Source of the DNA: Oscillospiraceae bacterium
Lineage (GTDB): Bacteria; Bacillota_A; Clostridia; Oscillospirales; Ruminococcaceae
Direction of reading: 5' to 3'
Assembly: GCA_004558145.1 (NCBI GenBank)
Contig: SFDQ01000001.1
Span: forward strand, 62,001-126,000
DNA length: 64,000 nucleotides
A program made the translations under genes and the position numbers. Every line of letters begins with the position of its first letter. Position 1 is the stretch's first letter. The notes under the pieces were generated by a model, which had not been told where the DNA came from, ran no database searches, and worked only from the letters and a program-made list of their open reading frames with translations. Shown here one piece after another: positions 50,169 through 59,178 of the stretch.

Positions 50169-51923
50169 ATGTCTGATTTTTCTCAGTTTTTTGCGTCCGG
50201 CGCGCCGGCCCGCGCCCCCGAGGGGGCCGAACTGATGCTGCTGGGCCGCCGCCGGGGCTTTTTCGGCGAAGAAAACCTGCTGCGGCTGGTCACCTTTGTG
50301 ACCCTTCTCTTGCAGGCCATCAGCTTCGTCACCACCCTGCAGGGCGCCACGGTGTTCCTGGGCGGCATCTTTGTGCTCGCGCCCCTCTTCTTCGCCCTGG
50401 CGGTGCAGGCCACCGCCTGGTTTTTGGCGGGCAGCCTGCGGGTGCGCATCACTCCGCTGCGCTGCGTCGCCCTGGGCATGGCGCTGTGCTGCTCCACCTA
50501 TTATTCCTATGTGGGCATCTACAACACCGTGAACCCGCCCGCCATGTACCTCTCGGCGGAGTACGCCCAGGTGCGCAGCGAACTGGACAGCACCTATGCC
50601 GCCCGCCGCACCCAGGCCTTCCGCACCGCCCAGGACCAGATCAACGCCATGGTGAGCGATCTGGCCGGGCAGTACAGCCTGCTGGAGCAGGAGAGCGCCC
50701 GCCTCGCCGCCTGCGCGAAGGAGCTGGAGGAAGTGAGCGCCGAGTATGCCGGCGGCCTGCGGGCCCCCAGCCGCTCCAGCTATGCGAACTACGAGGACTA
50801 TGTGGCGGCCTACAACGCCTACCTTGCCAGCGTCACCGAGAATTCCTCCGCCGAGCAGGCCTCGGCCCGGCAGGCCATCCTGACCCGCTACGGCTTCGAC
50901 AGCGAAAGCGCCCTGGCCGAGGCCACGGCGCAGAACGCCTCGGACCTCTCCGCCTTTGAGGCGGCCGCCGCGGAGCTTGGCGGCGAGGGCGAGACGGTGG
51001 CGGCACAGCTGGAAAGCTCCCGCGCCTTTCTGCTGGACGCCCTCACCGCCGCCGAGGCGGAGGGCTCCCTCTCCTCCGACGCCCGCTCCGCCCTGGGCCG
51101 GCTGGTGCAGCTGGCGGCGGCCCAGACGGGCAGCGCCCTCTCCACCGACGATCTGCTGCGCCCGGTGGACGCGGCCCTCACCGGCTCCGGCGAGGGGCTG
51201 ATGACCTCCTTCGACGAGCTGGCCGCCCAGCTGGAAGGCGGGCGGGTCACCCGGGCCAACGCCCAGGAGATGAAGACCCTGCTCACCTCCGAAATTTTGA
51301 ACGCAGTGCTGCGGGTGAACGAGGTGGCGGACGAGGAAGTGCTGCAGGCGGACGACCCTGCGCTGCAGATCACCGACCTGCACCTGAAACCGCTGCTGGC
51401 CCTCACGGTGCCCACCCAGCGGGGCATGGCCCTGTTCTGCCTGTTCCTGGCGGCGCTGATGGACGGCCTGACGCTGGTGTTCAGCATCGCCTGCCGCCGC
51501 AAGCCCACCCTGCTGAAGGCCCGCAGCCCCCGCCGCCTGCTGGCGGAGAACGGCGACGCGCTGGCAGCTCAGGTTTGCGCCTGCCTGCCCGCCGGGCGGG
51601 ACCCGATGGACGAGCTGGAGCTGTTTTTGAGCCGCTTTTCCGCCAGCCCGGACACCCTGGCCGAGGGTTACAGCCTGGCCGCGCCCCGGGCGGACCTGGC
51701 CGTTTATGAGCGGCTGTGCGCCCTGCTGTGTCAGGCGGGCCTCGCCTCCATCCGCCCGGCTCAAGAGAACGGGGCGGCGGGCGAGACGGTGCTGCTGCGC
51801 TCGGATTTCCTGCTCTATGCCAACGAGCTGCTCACCACCCGCAGCCGGGGCCGCCTTGCCAGCGACCTTGCCGCCGAAGCTGCGGCAGGCCGCCGGGCCG
51901 CGGCGCTGGGCCAGACGGTCTGA
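50169..51923 (+). CDS. Unknown 584-residue membrane protein in the VanRS-like operon
   Basis: Not a family I recognise. Three hydrophobic helices at about 36-60, 62-90 and 95-115, then a long Ala/Glu/Ser-rich predicted coiled coil (about 130-400; for example EYAQVRSELDSTYAARRTQA), one helix near 415-440, and a soluble C-terminal domain of about 140 residues. That topology would put the coiled coil outside and the N- and C-terminal ends inside. It starts at ATG 50169 with GAGG at 9 nt, 44 bp after the kinase, and ends before a shared terminator. It may be a sensor partner or an envelope scaffold; no catalytic motif is visible. Confidence 0.85.
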   Translation: MSDFSQFFASGAPARAPEGAELMLLGRRRGFFGEENLLRLVTFVTLLLQAISFVTTLQGATVFLGGIFVLAPLFFALAVQATAWFLAGSLRVRITPLRCVALGMALCCSTYYSYVGIYNTVNPPAMYLSAEYAQVRSELDSTYAARRTQAFRTAQDQINAMVSDLAGQYSLLEQESARLAACAKELEEVSAEYAGGLRAPSRSSYANYEDYVAAYNAYLASVTENSSAEQASARQAILTRYGFDSESALAEATAQNASDLSAFEAAAAELGGEGETVAAQLESSRAFLLDALTAAEAEGSLSSDARSALGRLVQLAAAQTGSALSTDDLLRPVDAALTGSGEGLMTSFDELAAQLEGGRVTRANAQEMKTLLTSEILNAVLRVNEVADEEVLQADDPALQITDLHLKPLLALTVPTQRGMALFCLFLAALMDGLTLVFSIACRRKPTLLKARSPRRLLAENGDALAAQVCACLPAGRDPMDELELFLSRFSASPDTLAEGYSLAAPRADLAVYERLCALLCQAGLASIRPAQENGAAGETVLLRSDFLLYANELLTTRSRGRLASDLAAEAAAGRRAAALGQTV

Positions 51924-51940
51924 CTCGTTTCAAACGCACA

Positions 51941-51974
51941 AAACGGACCCCCGCTTTTCAGCGGAGGTCCGTTT
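51941..51974. terminator. Bidirectional terminator between convergent genes
   Basis: Stem 51941-51954 with 51961-51974 (aaacggacc...ggtccgttt, one mismatch), flanked by T- and A-rich ends, serving the 584-residue gene and the M23 peptidase gene. Confidence 0.75.
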
Positions 51975-51980
51975 GCTGTT

Positions 51981-52694
51981 TTAACCGAAATAGTGTTCCG
52001 GGTCCACCCGGTTGCCGCCCTTGAGCACCTCCAGATGCAGGTGGGGGCCGCTGGCGGTCTCGGCCATCACTTCGCCCACATTGCCCAGGGTCTGGCCGGC
52101 GCTCACCCCGTCGCCCACCGATACCTGCACGCTGTCCGCGGCAAGGCCGGCGTAGCGCCAGGTCAGCTCGCCCGCCTCCACCTCCACGATGCGGCCCCAC
52201 ATGCCGTCGTCGTAGATGTTGCAGACGGTGCCCGCCACCGCGCTCTTCACCTGGGCGTTCTCGGCGCAGGCGATGTCCACGCCGTTGTGGGTGCGCCAGT
52301 CCTGCAGGGTCTCGTTGTAGACCAGCTCATCCCCGGAGTAGACCTGTGTGATCTGCCCATCGACCGGCTGCACAAAGGAGGGTGCGGGCGCAGCGGCAGC
52401 CTCGCCAGAGTCCCCAGCCGGTGCGGATGCTTCGCCAGAGCCAGACGCCGAGGACGACGGCTGTGACGGTTTTGCCGATGGCACGGGCACATCGTTCACC
52501 TTCTGCTCCACCTGTACGTCGGGCAAGTCCCATTCCTGCGTCCCCTCCTGTTCCAGACTGCTGTCGGCGTTCGGCCCGAACCGCTGCATCACGTTGCGGA
52601 TGGCCCAGAAGCTGCTGGCCGCCGCAGCCAGGATGCAAAGGGCCAGGGCCAGATAAAAGCCCTTGCCTTTGAAAAACGAGATGATCCTGTTCAT
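51981..52694 (-). CDS. M23-family membrane peptidase, SpoIIQ-like
   Basis: 237 residues: short cytoplasmic end, one helix (14-32), a Ser/Ala/Pro-rich linker (65-105), and an M23 LytM domain with HNGVD (His136, Asp140) and the H-x-H of SGPHLHLEV (His218, His220). All zinc ligands are present, so it should be an active endopeptidase. The plan (FFKGKGFYLALALCIL anchor, linker, M23) matches clostridial SpoIIQ, a sporulation channel component, but vegetative M23 enzymes look similar. Start ATG 52694 behind AAGGAGCG; the longer frame has no ribosome site. Confidence 0.8.
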   Translation of the reverse strand: MNRIISFFKGKGFYLALALCILAAAASSFWAIRNVMQRFGPNADSSLEQEGTQEWDLPDVQVEQKVNDVPVPSAKPSQPSSSASGSGEASAPAGDSGEAAAAPAPSFVQPVDGQITQVYSGDELVYNETLQDWRTHNGVDIACAENAQVKSAVAGTVCNIYDDGMWGRIVEVEAGELTWRYAGLAADSVQVSVGDGVSAGQTLGNVGEVMAETASGPHLHLEVLKGGNRVDPEHYFG

Positions 52695-52870
52695 GCTATC
52701 GCTCCTTGTTTTTTTCTGCTGCCGGCCGCGCAGGGCCGACAAAGGGCCGGGGCGGCGGGTCATCGCTTTGCCCTTAGTTTGCAGCGGGCCGGCGGGTTTT
52801 ATTCATCCGCCGGCGCAATTTGCCGCCCGCCCGAAGCCGGGGCGGGGCGGCAATTTTTACATATATCCCC

Positions 52871-52900
52871 TTGTATTCCGGGGGGCAGATGTAGTAAAAT
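52871..52900 (+). promoter_or_regulatory. Promoter of psuK-psuG
   Basis: TTGTAT (52871-52876), 18-nt spacer, TAAAAT (52895-52900), 39 bp before the TTG start of psuK. Confidence 0.65.
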
Positions 52901-52939
52901 GATATTTTCCAAATGGATGTTTTTTCGGGAGGTGTTTTC

Positions 52940-53865
52940 TTGGGCCAAAGCTATGTGGCGGGCATCGGCGGAGCCAATGTGGACATCCACGGCCAGAGCC
53001 TTGCCCCCCTCATCATGCGGGATTCCAACCCCGGCCGGCTGCACGTGTCGGTGGGCGGCGTGACCCGCAACATTCTGGACAATCTCACCCGCCTGGGCGA
53101 GCGGTGCGAACTGGTGAGCGCCGTGGGCGACGACGTCTACGGCCGCATGCTGCTGGATTCCTGCGCCGAGCTGGGCGTGGGCACCCGGGGGCTGCTGGTG
53201 CGCCAGGGCCACCCCTCCTCCAGCTATATCTCCATCATGGACTCGGAGGGCGACATGCTGGTGGCCATGAGCGACATGCGCGTGCTCTCGGCCATCGACG
53301 CGGACTTCGTGGCCCAGCGGATGGACCTTTTGAACGCCGCGCCGGTGGTGGTGTGCGACGGCAACCTGCCCGCCGACGCGCTGGAATATCTGGCCGCCCA
53401 CTGCACCGCGCCTCTCTACATCGACCCGGTGAGCACCACCTGGGCCAGGAAGCTGGTGCCGGTGCTGGGCCGGTTCGACACCATCAAGCCCAACCGGCTG
53501 GAGATGGAGGTGCTGGCAGGCATGTCCATCGCCACCGACGCCGACCTGGAAGAAGCCTGCACCCGGGTGCTGGCCTCGGGCGTGCGGCGGGTGTTCGTCA
53601 GCCTTGGGGCGGACGGCATCTACTACAAAGGCCCGGAGGGCAGCGTGCACCGGCGCAGCCGCACCTTTGACAAGCTGGTGAACGCCACCGGCGCGGGCGA
53701 CGCCACCATGGCGGGCATCGTGCACGCCACGCTGGCGGGCAAAAGCGAGAGCGAAGTGCTGGACTTCGCCCTTGGCGCGGGCCTTGTGGCCATCGCCGCG
53801 CCGGACACCATCAGCGAAGAGATGAGTGAGCAAGCCGTTCACACTATGATAAAGGAGTATGTACA

Positions 53866-53869
<4 letters not shown>
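52940..53869 (+). CDS. psuK: PfkB-family kinase, probable pseudouridine kinase
   Basis: 309 residues of the ribokinase fold. Glycine-rich start SYVAGIGGANVDIHG, IKPNRLEMEVLAG, and the catalytic anion-hole motif NATGAGDATMAGIVHATLAG with the base Asp. The neighbour psuG (4-nt overlap) identifies pseudouridine as substrate: kinase then glycosidase. I chose TTG 52940, 7 nt after GGGAGGTG; an ATG nine codons upstream has no ribosome site. Confidence 0.88.
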
Positions 53870-54783
<914 letters not shown>

Positions 54784-54811
54784 AGCCGCCTGCCTGGAAG
54801 GAGGCTCCCTC

Positions 54812-55156
54812 ATGGACCGCTGTGGCTGGTGCGGCAAAAAACTGCCGCAAGGGCAGCACTTTTGCAGCGATGACTGCAGGGAGCGCTGCGAGCGCACCCT
54901 CGCCTGGGACCAGCGCTGCATCAAGTGGTTCCTTCTCCTGCTGGCCGCGGGCGTGCTGGCGCTGTTTGCCGGCGCGCTCGATGGGCAGGACGCTCTGGTG
55001 GGCGGCGGCATGCTGCTGATCGGGTCGGACATTTTGCTCTTTCCTCTGGTCACCCCCGAGACCACCGCCCTGCTGGGCGTGCGCGCCGCCCGCCGGGCGG
55101 GGCGCGCTCTGGGCGCGGTGACCATGGCCGCCGGAGTCTGGATCGGCTGGTTTTGA
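54812..55156 (+). CDS. Small zinc-ribbon membrane protein (DUF2116-like)
   Basis: 114 residues. N-terminal zinc ribbon with Cys4-x2-Cys7 and Cys18-x3-Cys22 (CGWCGKKL, FCSDDC), then two hydrophobic helices (about 40-58 and 62-78) and a basic stretch and final helix. Start ATG 54812 has AAGGAGG 7 nt upstream, 28 bp after psuG, so it is probably cotranscribed. Role unknown; DUF2116-like ribbons are common and uncharacterised. Confidence 0.75.
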   Translation: MDRCGWCGKKLPQGQHFCSDDCRERCERTLAWDQRCIKWFLLLLAAGVLALFAGALDGQDALVGGGMLLIGSDILLFPLVTPETTALLGVRAARRAGRALGAVTMAAGVWIGWF

Positions 55157-55184
55157 GCCATCGTTTTTCTGAATACGGCACAGC

Positions 55185-55226
55185 AAAGCCGGGCCTCCCC
55201 CTTGCAGGGAGGCCCGGCTTTTTCTT
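55185..55226 (+). terminator. Terminator after the zinc-ribbon gene
   Basis: Stem 55185-55199 with 55207-55221 (aaagccgggcctccc/gggaggcccggcttt), 7-nt loop and a T-rich tail. Confidence 0.85.
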
Positions 55227-55395
55227 CGGCTGTTATGCTGTTGTTTTTTCCTGCCAACAGGGCGCTGGAGCGAACGCTTGCGATAGTATGACTTCTTTCG
55301 GCATTCTGCCCAAAGCCGGGGCACTTCAGGACGTTTTCTTGCAACTTTTCTCATTTTACACGGTTTTAACAACCATTTTTCTACACAATTCACAG

Positions 55396-55424
55396 TTGAA
55401 ATGCGTCGTATCTTTGAGTATGAT
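55396..55424 (+). promoter_or_regulatory. Promoter of the DAACS symporter gene
   Basis: TTGAAA (55396-55401), 17-nt spacer, TATGAT (55419-55424). It leaves a leader of about 145 nt before the start; apart from GC-rich stems near 55455-55475 I see no known riboswitch. Confidence 0.65.
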
Positions 55425-55575
55425 ATTAAAGGTGTGCCGGAGACGCGGTCACGCGGCCCCGCCGCGCCGTTCCATTTGGTTTCGACAGGTCAACTGTCCG
55501 TCCCCCGCACCCGCCCCCTTGGGCGGCCTGCGCGCGGGCAGCCCTGTGCAATTCTATGTGGTGGGGGTATCGATC

Positions 55576-56961
55576 ATGAAAAAGACCAAATCTTCTCGTT
55601 CGCTGGCTGCAAGAATGGGCATCGCGTTACTGCTTGGCTGTATCGCGGGCCTTTTTTTTATGTGGCTGCGTGAAACACTGAACGCCACCGGCAACGCGGC
55701 GCTCTGGAACACGATCAACAACATCCTGTTCCAGGACATCACCGCGGAGGGGGCCACAAACGCCATCGGCCTGTTCTACATCATCGGCCAGATGTTCATC
55801 CGCGCGCTGCAGCTGGTCATCGTTCCGATGGTGTTCACCTCCATCGCGCTGGCCATCGGCACCATCTCCGACACCCGCACCCTGGGGCGCATCTCCTTCA
55901 AGACCCTGTGCTGGTTCCTGCTCTGCTCCTTCCTGGCGCTGCTGCTGGCCGCCACCGTCGGCCTCTGGCTGTTTGAGGCCGGGCTGTTCAACACCTCCAT
56001 CGGCTCGATGCAGGCGAGCACCGGCACCTCCGGCTCGAACCCGCTGAACGTGATCTTGAACATCGTGCCCTCCAACATCACCACCGCCTTCAGCAACAAC
56101 ACCGCCGTGCTGGCCGTCGTGTTCATCGCCGCCGCGGTGGGCCTGTGCATCACCGCCGTGGGCGAGGACCGCTGCCTGACCCTGACCAAGCTGTTCAACG
56201 AGGTCAACAACCTCTGCGTGGTGTTCCTGAACTTCGTGGTCTCCAAGGTGGGCCCGCTGGCCATCTTCGTGCTGCTGACCCGCACCTTCGCCACCTACGG
56301 CATCGACTACCTGCGCCCGGCGGCCTTCTACATGCTCACCACCGTCGCGCTGCTGCTGGTGTATCTGGTGTTCGGCTATGCGCTGATCATCCGCTTCGGC
56401 ACCAAGCTGAACCCCATCCCCTTCATCAAGAAGATCTCCAAGGTGGCGCTGTTCGGCTTCTCCACCTCCTCCAGCGCCGCGGCCCTGCCGCTGAACATGG
56501 AGACCACCTCCCAGGAACTGGGTGTGGATGAATCCGTCGCCTCCTTCGTGCTGCCCCTGGGCATGACCGTGAACATGAACGGCACCGCCATCATGCAGGT
56601 CGTCGCCACCCTGTTCGTGGCGGGCTGCGGCGGCTATGACGTCACCCCGCTCTCCCTGCTGGTCATCATGGCCCTGGCGCTCATCGCTTCGGCGGGCACC
56701 CCCGCCGCCCCCGGCGCCGGCGCGATCATCCTGTTCACCATCCTGTCCGGCGTGGGCATGACCAACGACAGCGCCCTGATGGCCTACAGCCTGATCCTGG
56801 CCATCAACCGCCCCATCGAGATGCTGTGCACCTCGCTGAACGTGGTGGGCGACTCCTGCACCTGCCTGTACGTGGCCAAGTCCGAGAACCTGCTGAACGA
56901 GGAAGTCTACAACGCCAATCTGCACGAGCTGGCTGCCCCCGCCACCGCCGAGACCGCGTGA
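55576..56961 (+). CDS. Dicarboxylate/amino acid:cation symporter (DAACS, GltP-like)
   Basis: 461 residues with 8 or more hydrophobic segments plus re-entrant loops. The family motif is clear: STSSSAAALPLNMETTSQEL (serine-rich loop) and LGMTVNMNGTAIMQ (NMNGT). Imports dicarboxylate or neutral/acidic amino acids using Na+ or H+. Start ATG 55576 was chosen at MKKTKSS; the frame runs upstream for over 200 codons without membrane features. Its ribosome site is weak (GGGGGT). Single gene between two terminators. Confidence 0.93.
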   Translation: MKKTKSSRSLAARMGIALLLGCIAGLFFMWLRETLNATGNAALWNTINNILFQDITAEGATNAIGLFYIIGQMFIRALQLVIVPMVFTSIALAIGTISDTRTLGRISFKTLCWFLLCSFLALLLAATVGLWLFEAGLFNTSIGSMQASTGTSGSNPLNVILNIVPSNITTAFSNNTAVLAVVFIAAAVGLCITAVGEDRCLTLTKLFNEVNNLCVVFLNFVVSKVGPLAIFVLLTRTFATYGIDYLRPAAFYMLTTVALLLVYLVFGYALIIRFGTKLNPIPFIKKISKVALFGFSTSSSAAALPLNMETTSQELGVDESVASFVLPLGMTVNMNGTAIMQVVATLFVAGCGGYDVTPLSLLVIMALALIASAGTPAAPGAGAIILFTILSGVGMTNDSALMAYSLILAINRPIEMLCTSLNVVGDSCTCLYVAKSENLLNEEVYNANLHELAAPATAETA

Positions 56962-56979
56962 GACTCATCTGAACAATAG

Positions 56980-57022
56980 AAAGGCTGCCGCTCAAACGCT
57001 TTTGAGCGGCAGCCTTTTTTTT
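56980..57022 (+). terminator. Terminator after the symporter gene
   Basis: Stem 56980-56996 with 57001-57017 (aaaggctgccgctc/gagcggcagccttt) followed by T-run, between convergent genes. Confidence 0.85.
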
Positions 57023-57024
57023 AC

Positions 57025-57798
57025 TCATTCCCCCAGCAGGTCGAACATCCGCTTGACGGTGTCGCCGCTGACGGTGCCTCCGTCCGGGGGCGCGGGCACG
57101 GCGTTCACCTCAAGATACAGGTCCTTCGCGTCCAGAAGCGTCTGGTCGCAGAAGACGCCCAGCTGGAAGGTGACGCTCTCGCCGTCCTTGATGATGTAGC
57201 AGAAGGCCTGATGCTGGCTGTCCAGCTTGGCGTCATCCTCCTTGGGGCGCAGGCTGAAATAGCCCAGCACGGGGAAGGCGGGCTCGCTGCCCTCTTCCAG
57301 CCGGTCCATCTGGATCATGGGGGTCAGGTCGTTCGCGTCCGCGATGACCTCCCCTTCCCCGCCGGCGGGGGCGGTGTAGTCCGCTTTCAGCTCCACCAGC
57401 ACAAAGGGCAGGTCGAGGATGTCCTCACTGTCCACCGTGCAGCCGTACATGTCCACCCCGGCGTCTTTGATGGAATCGAACACCTGCACCCCCTCCAGGG
57501 TGTAGGTCAGGCCCTCCACGCCCCGCTGGATGGCGCTTTCGGTGTCGTCCTCGTAGTGGATGGTGAAGCTTTTGTAGCCCGAAATGCTCTCGCCCGTGCC
57601 CTTGATCTCTGTTTCGCCCGCGGCGGAGGGCTCCGGGGCGGAGTTGGCTTCGCTGCCGGGGGCGGCGCTTTCCGGCGCGGCAGACGACGGCTGGGTCGGC
57701 AGGCTCTGGGACGGGGCGGACGAGGGGCTGCCCCCGCAGGCGGCAAGCGCCGCCGCTAAAACGAACGAGGCCGCCAGGGCGGCAAGTTTCATCTTCAT
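57025..57798 (-). CDS. Lipoprotein with DUF4352/DUF5067-like domain
   Basis: 257 residues. Signal peptide with lipobox LAAC, then a Ser/Pro/Ala linker (25-62) and a beta-rich domain (TYTLEGVQVFDSIKDAG; FCYIIKDGESVTFQLGVF). The domain resembles immunoglobulin-like lipoprotein domains of the DUF4352 type, which are common in Firmicutes and have no clear function. Start ATG 57798 after AAAAGGAG. It stands alone. Confidence 0.75.
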   Translation of the reverse strand: MKMKLAALAASFVLAAALAACGGSPSSAPSQSLPTQPSSAAPESAAPGSEANSAPEPSAAGETEIKGTGESISGYKSFTIHYEDDTESAIQRGVEGLTYTLEGVQVFDSIKDAGVDMYGCTVDSEDILDLPFVLVELKADYTAPAGGEGEVIADANDLTPMIQMDRLEEGSEPAFPVLGYFSLRPKEDDAKLDSQHQAFCYIIKDGESVTFQLGVFCDQTLLDAKDLYLEVNAVPAPPDGGTVSGDTVKRMFDLLGE

Positions 57799-57916
57799 GG
57801 TGTTCTACTCTCCTTTTATCCTGTTTTGCGGCGCTTCGCCGCAGGAAAAGTATCCCACCAGGCGGGGCAACAAGTCCCCAGCAAGACGTATCGTTCTTGT
57901 AAAATATTGCGCACAA

Positions 57917-57956
57917 AAAAGCCCGCCGGGAAGCAGCTGCTTCCCGGCGGGCTTTT
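57917..57956 (-). terminator. Terminator of the SUFU-to-YjjB operon
   Basis: Perfect 40-bp palindrome (57917-57936 with 57937-57956), T-run on the minus strand, 5 bp after the YjjB stop. Confidence 0.85.
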
Positions 57957-57961
57957 GTCGT

Positions 57962-58411
57962 TTATTTCTGGCGGCTGCGGGCCCCCGCGCCCCAGCGCAG
58001 GGGGATGGCCACCACCACCGCCACGCCCAGCGCAAGGCCCACGGCGATCTTCAGGGTCTCGGCGCCCTTGGCGGCGGCCGCCGCCGAATCGCCCATGATG
58101 AAGCTGTAGGCGGTGTAGTAGATGCCCGCGCCGGGCACCAGCGGAAAGATGCCCGGGATGAGGAACAGGGTGACCGGGGCCTTGCGCAGGATGGCGCAGG
58201 CCCGGGCGGAAACGGCCATGGGGATGACCGCCAGAAAGCTGGCCACCACCGTGTCCGGCTGGTACTGCATGCTCAGCCAGTAGACCAGCCACCCGGCCAT
58301 GCCGCAGATGCCGCAGCACCACAGATGCCGCGGCGGAACGTGGAACAAAATCGCAAAGCAGACGGTGCCGCAGAAGGCCGCCGCCAGCTGGATCAGAAGC
58401 GGACCGGTCAC
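57962..58411 (-). CDS. YjjB-type threonine/serine exporter subunit (ThrE C-terminal half)
   Basis: 149 residues, four or five hydrophobic helices (QLAAAFCGTVCFAILFHV; VTLFLIPGIFPLVPGAG). Matches the short ThrE_2/DUF3815 subunit that pairs with YjjP. The GTG start at 58411 overlaps the YjjP stop (GTGA). In E. coli YjjPB acts in succinate export and in Corynebacterium the fused ThrE exports threonine; the substrate here is inference. Confidence 0.9.
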   Translation of the reverse strand: MTGPLLIQLAAAFCGTVCFAILFHVPPRHLWCCGICGMAGWLVYWLSMQYQPDTVVASFLAVIPMAVSARACAILRKAPVTLFLIPGIFPLVPGAGIYYTAYSFIMGDSAAAAAKGAETLKIAVGLALGVAVVVAIPLRWGAGARSRQK

Positions 58412-59178
58412 AGCGCCACCCCCTCGATGAGATTTGCCAGGGCCAGCACAAGGCCCGCGCCCAAAGCGATGCAGACGGCGGTGAGCAGCGCGTTCAGCAT
58501 GCGGATGACACCGGAGAGGAAGTCCGAGTCGATGAGGTCCCGGATGCCCAGGGTCAGCGCCATGCCGGGCACCAGGGGCATCAGCGCGCCGATGATGGCT
58601 TTGTCGCTGTTGACGCCGATGCCGGTGGCAAAGATGAGCAGGGTGAACAGCGCGACGAACGCCGCGCCCAAAAAGCAGGTGAACAGCTTGCCCGCGCCCC
58701 AGCGGTCCAGCCCCAGCAGCACCAGCTGCAGGCCAAGGCCCACCGCAAGGGCCACCACGCCGTCCTGCCAGACGCCGCCGAACAGGATGGCAAAGCAGGC
58801 GCTGCCAAAGCCGCAGGCCAGCACCTGGCCCAGCGCGGGGGCGCAGGGCATCTTTCGGATGCGCTCCAGCTCGGCGTAGGCTTCGTCCAGCCCCACCTCG
58901 CCCGCAGCGATGCGCCGGGACAGCTGGTTCACCGCCTCCACCCGGCCCAGATGCACCGTGCTGGCAGGCACGCTGCGCACCTGGGCGGGCATGTTGTTCT
59001 CCGGGCCGACACTGGTGAAGATGCCGTTGGTGAGCACATAGCCGTGGAAATCCGACACGCCAAGGCTCTTTGCCATGATCTCCATGGTCTGCTGGGTGCG
59101 GCTGACCTCCGCGCCGTTTTTGAGCAGCAGCTCACCGGCTTCGGTGACCAGCTCCAGCACCCTCTGGGGTTCGTTCAT
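58408..59178 (-). CDS. YjjP-type threonine/serine exporter subunit (ThrE N-terminal half)
   Basis: 256 residues: cytoplasmic N-domain (GAEVSRTQQTMEIMAKSLG; HGYVLTNGIFTSV) and C-terminal membrane helices ending LVPGMALTLGIRDLIDSDF. Start ATG 59178 behind GGGAGG overlaps the YfhO stop by 4 nt. Together with YjjB it makes one exporter. The window also has hom-thrB-lysC, but 53 kb away and in another operon. Confidence 0.92.
   Translation of the reverse strand: MNEPQRVLELVTEAGELLLKNGAEVSRTQQTMEIMAKSLGVSDFHGYVLTNGIFTSVGPENNMPAQVRSVPASTVHLGRVEAVNQLSRRIAAGEVGLDEAYAELERIRKMPCAPALGQVLACGFGSACFAILFGGVWQDGVVALAVGLGLQLVLLGLDRWGAGKLFTCFLGAAFVALFTLLIFATGIGVNSDKAIIGALMPLVPGMALTLGIRDLIDSDFLSGVIRMLNALLTAVCIALGAGLVLALANLIEGVAL

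Noticed and set aside
55470..55495. Sequence like a tmRNA 5' end (ggtttcgacagg)
   Set aside because: A tmRNA would need about 350 nt, a tag frame and a matching 3' acceptor arm; the symporter start codon lies only about 90 nt downstream and I find no 3' partner.
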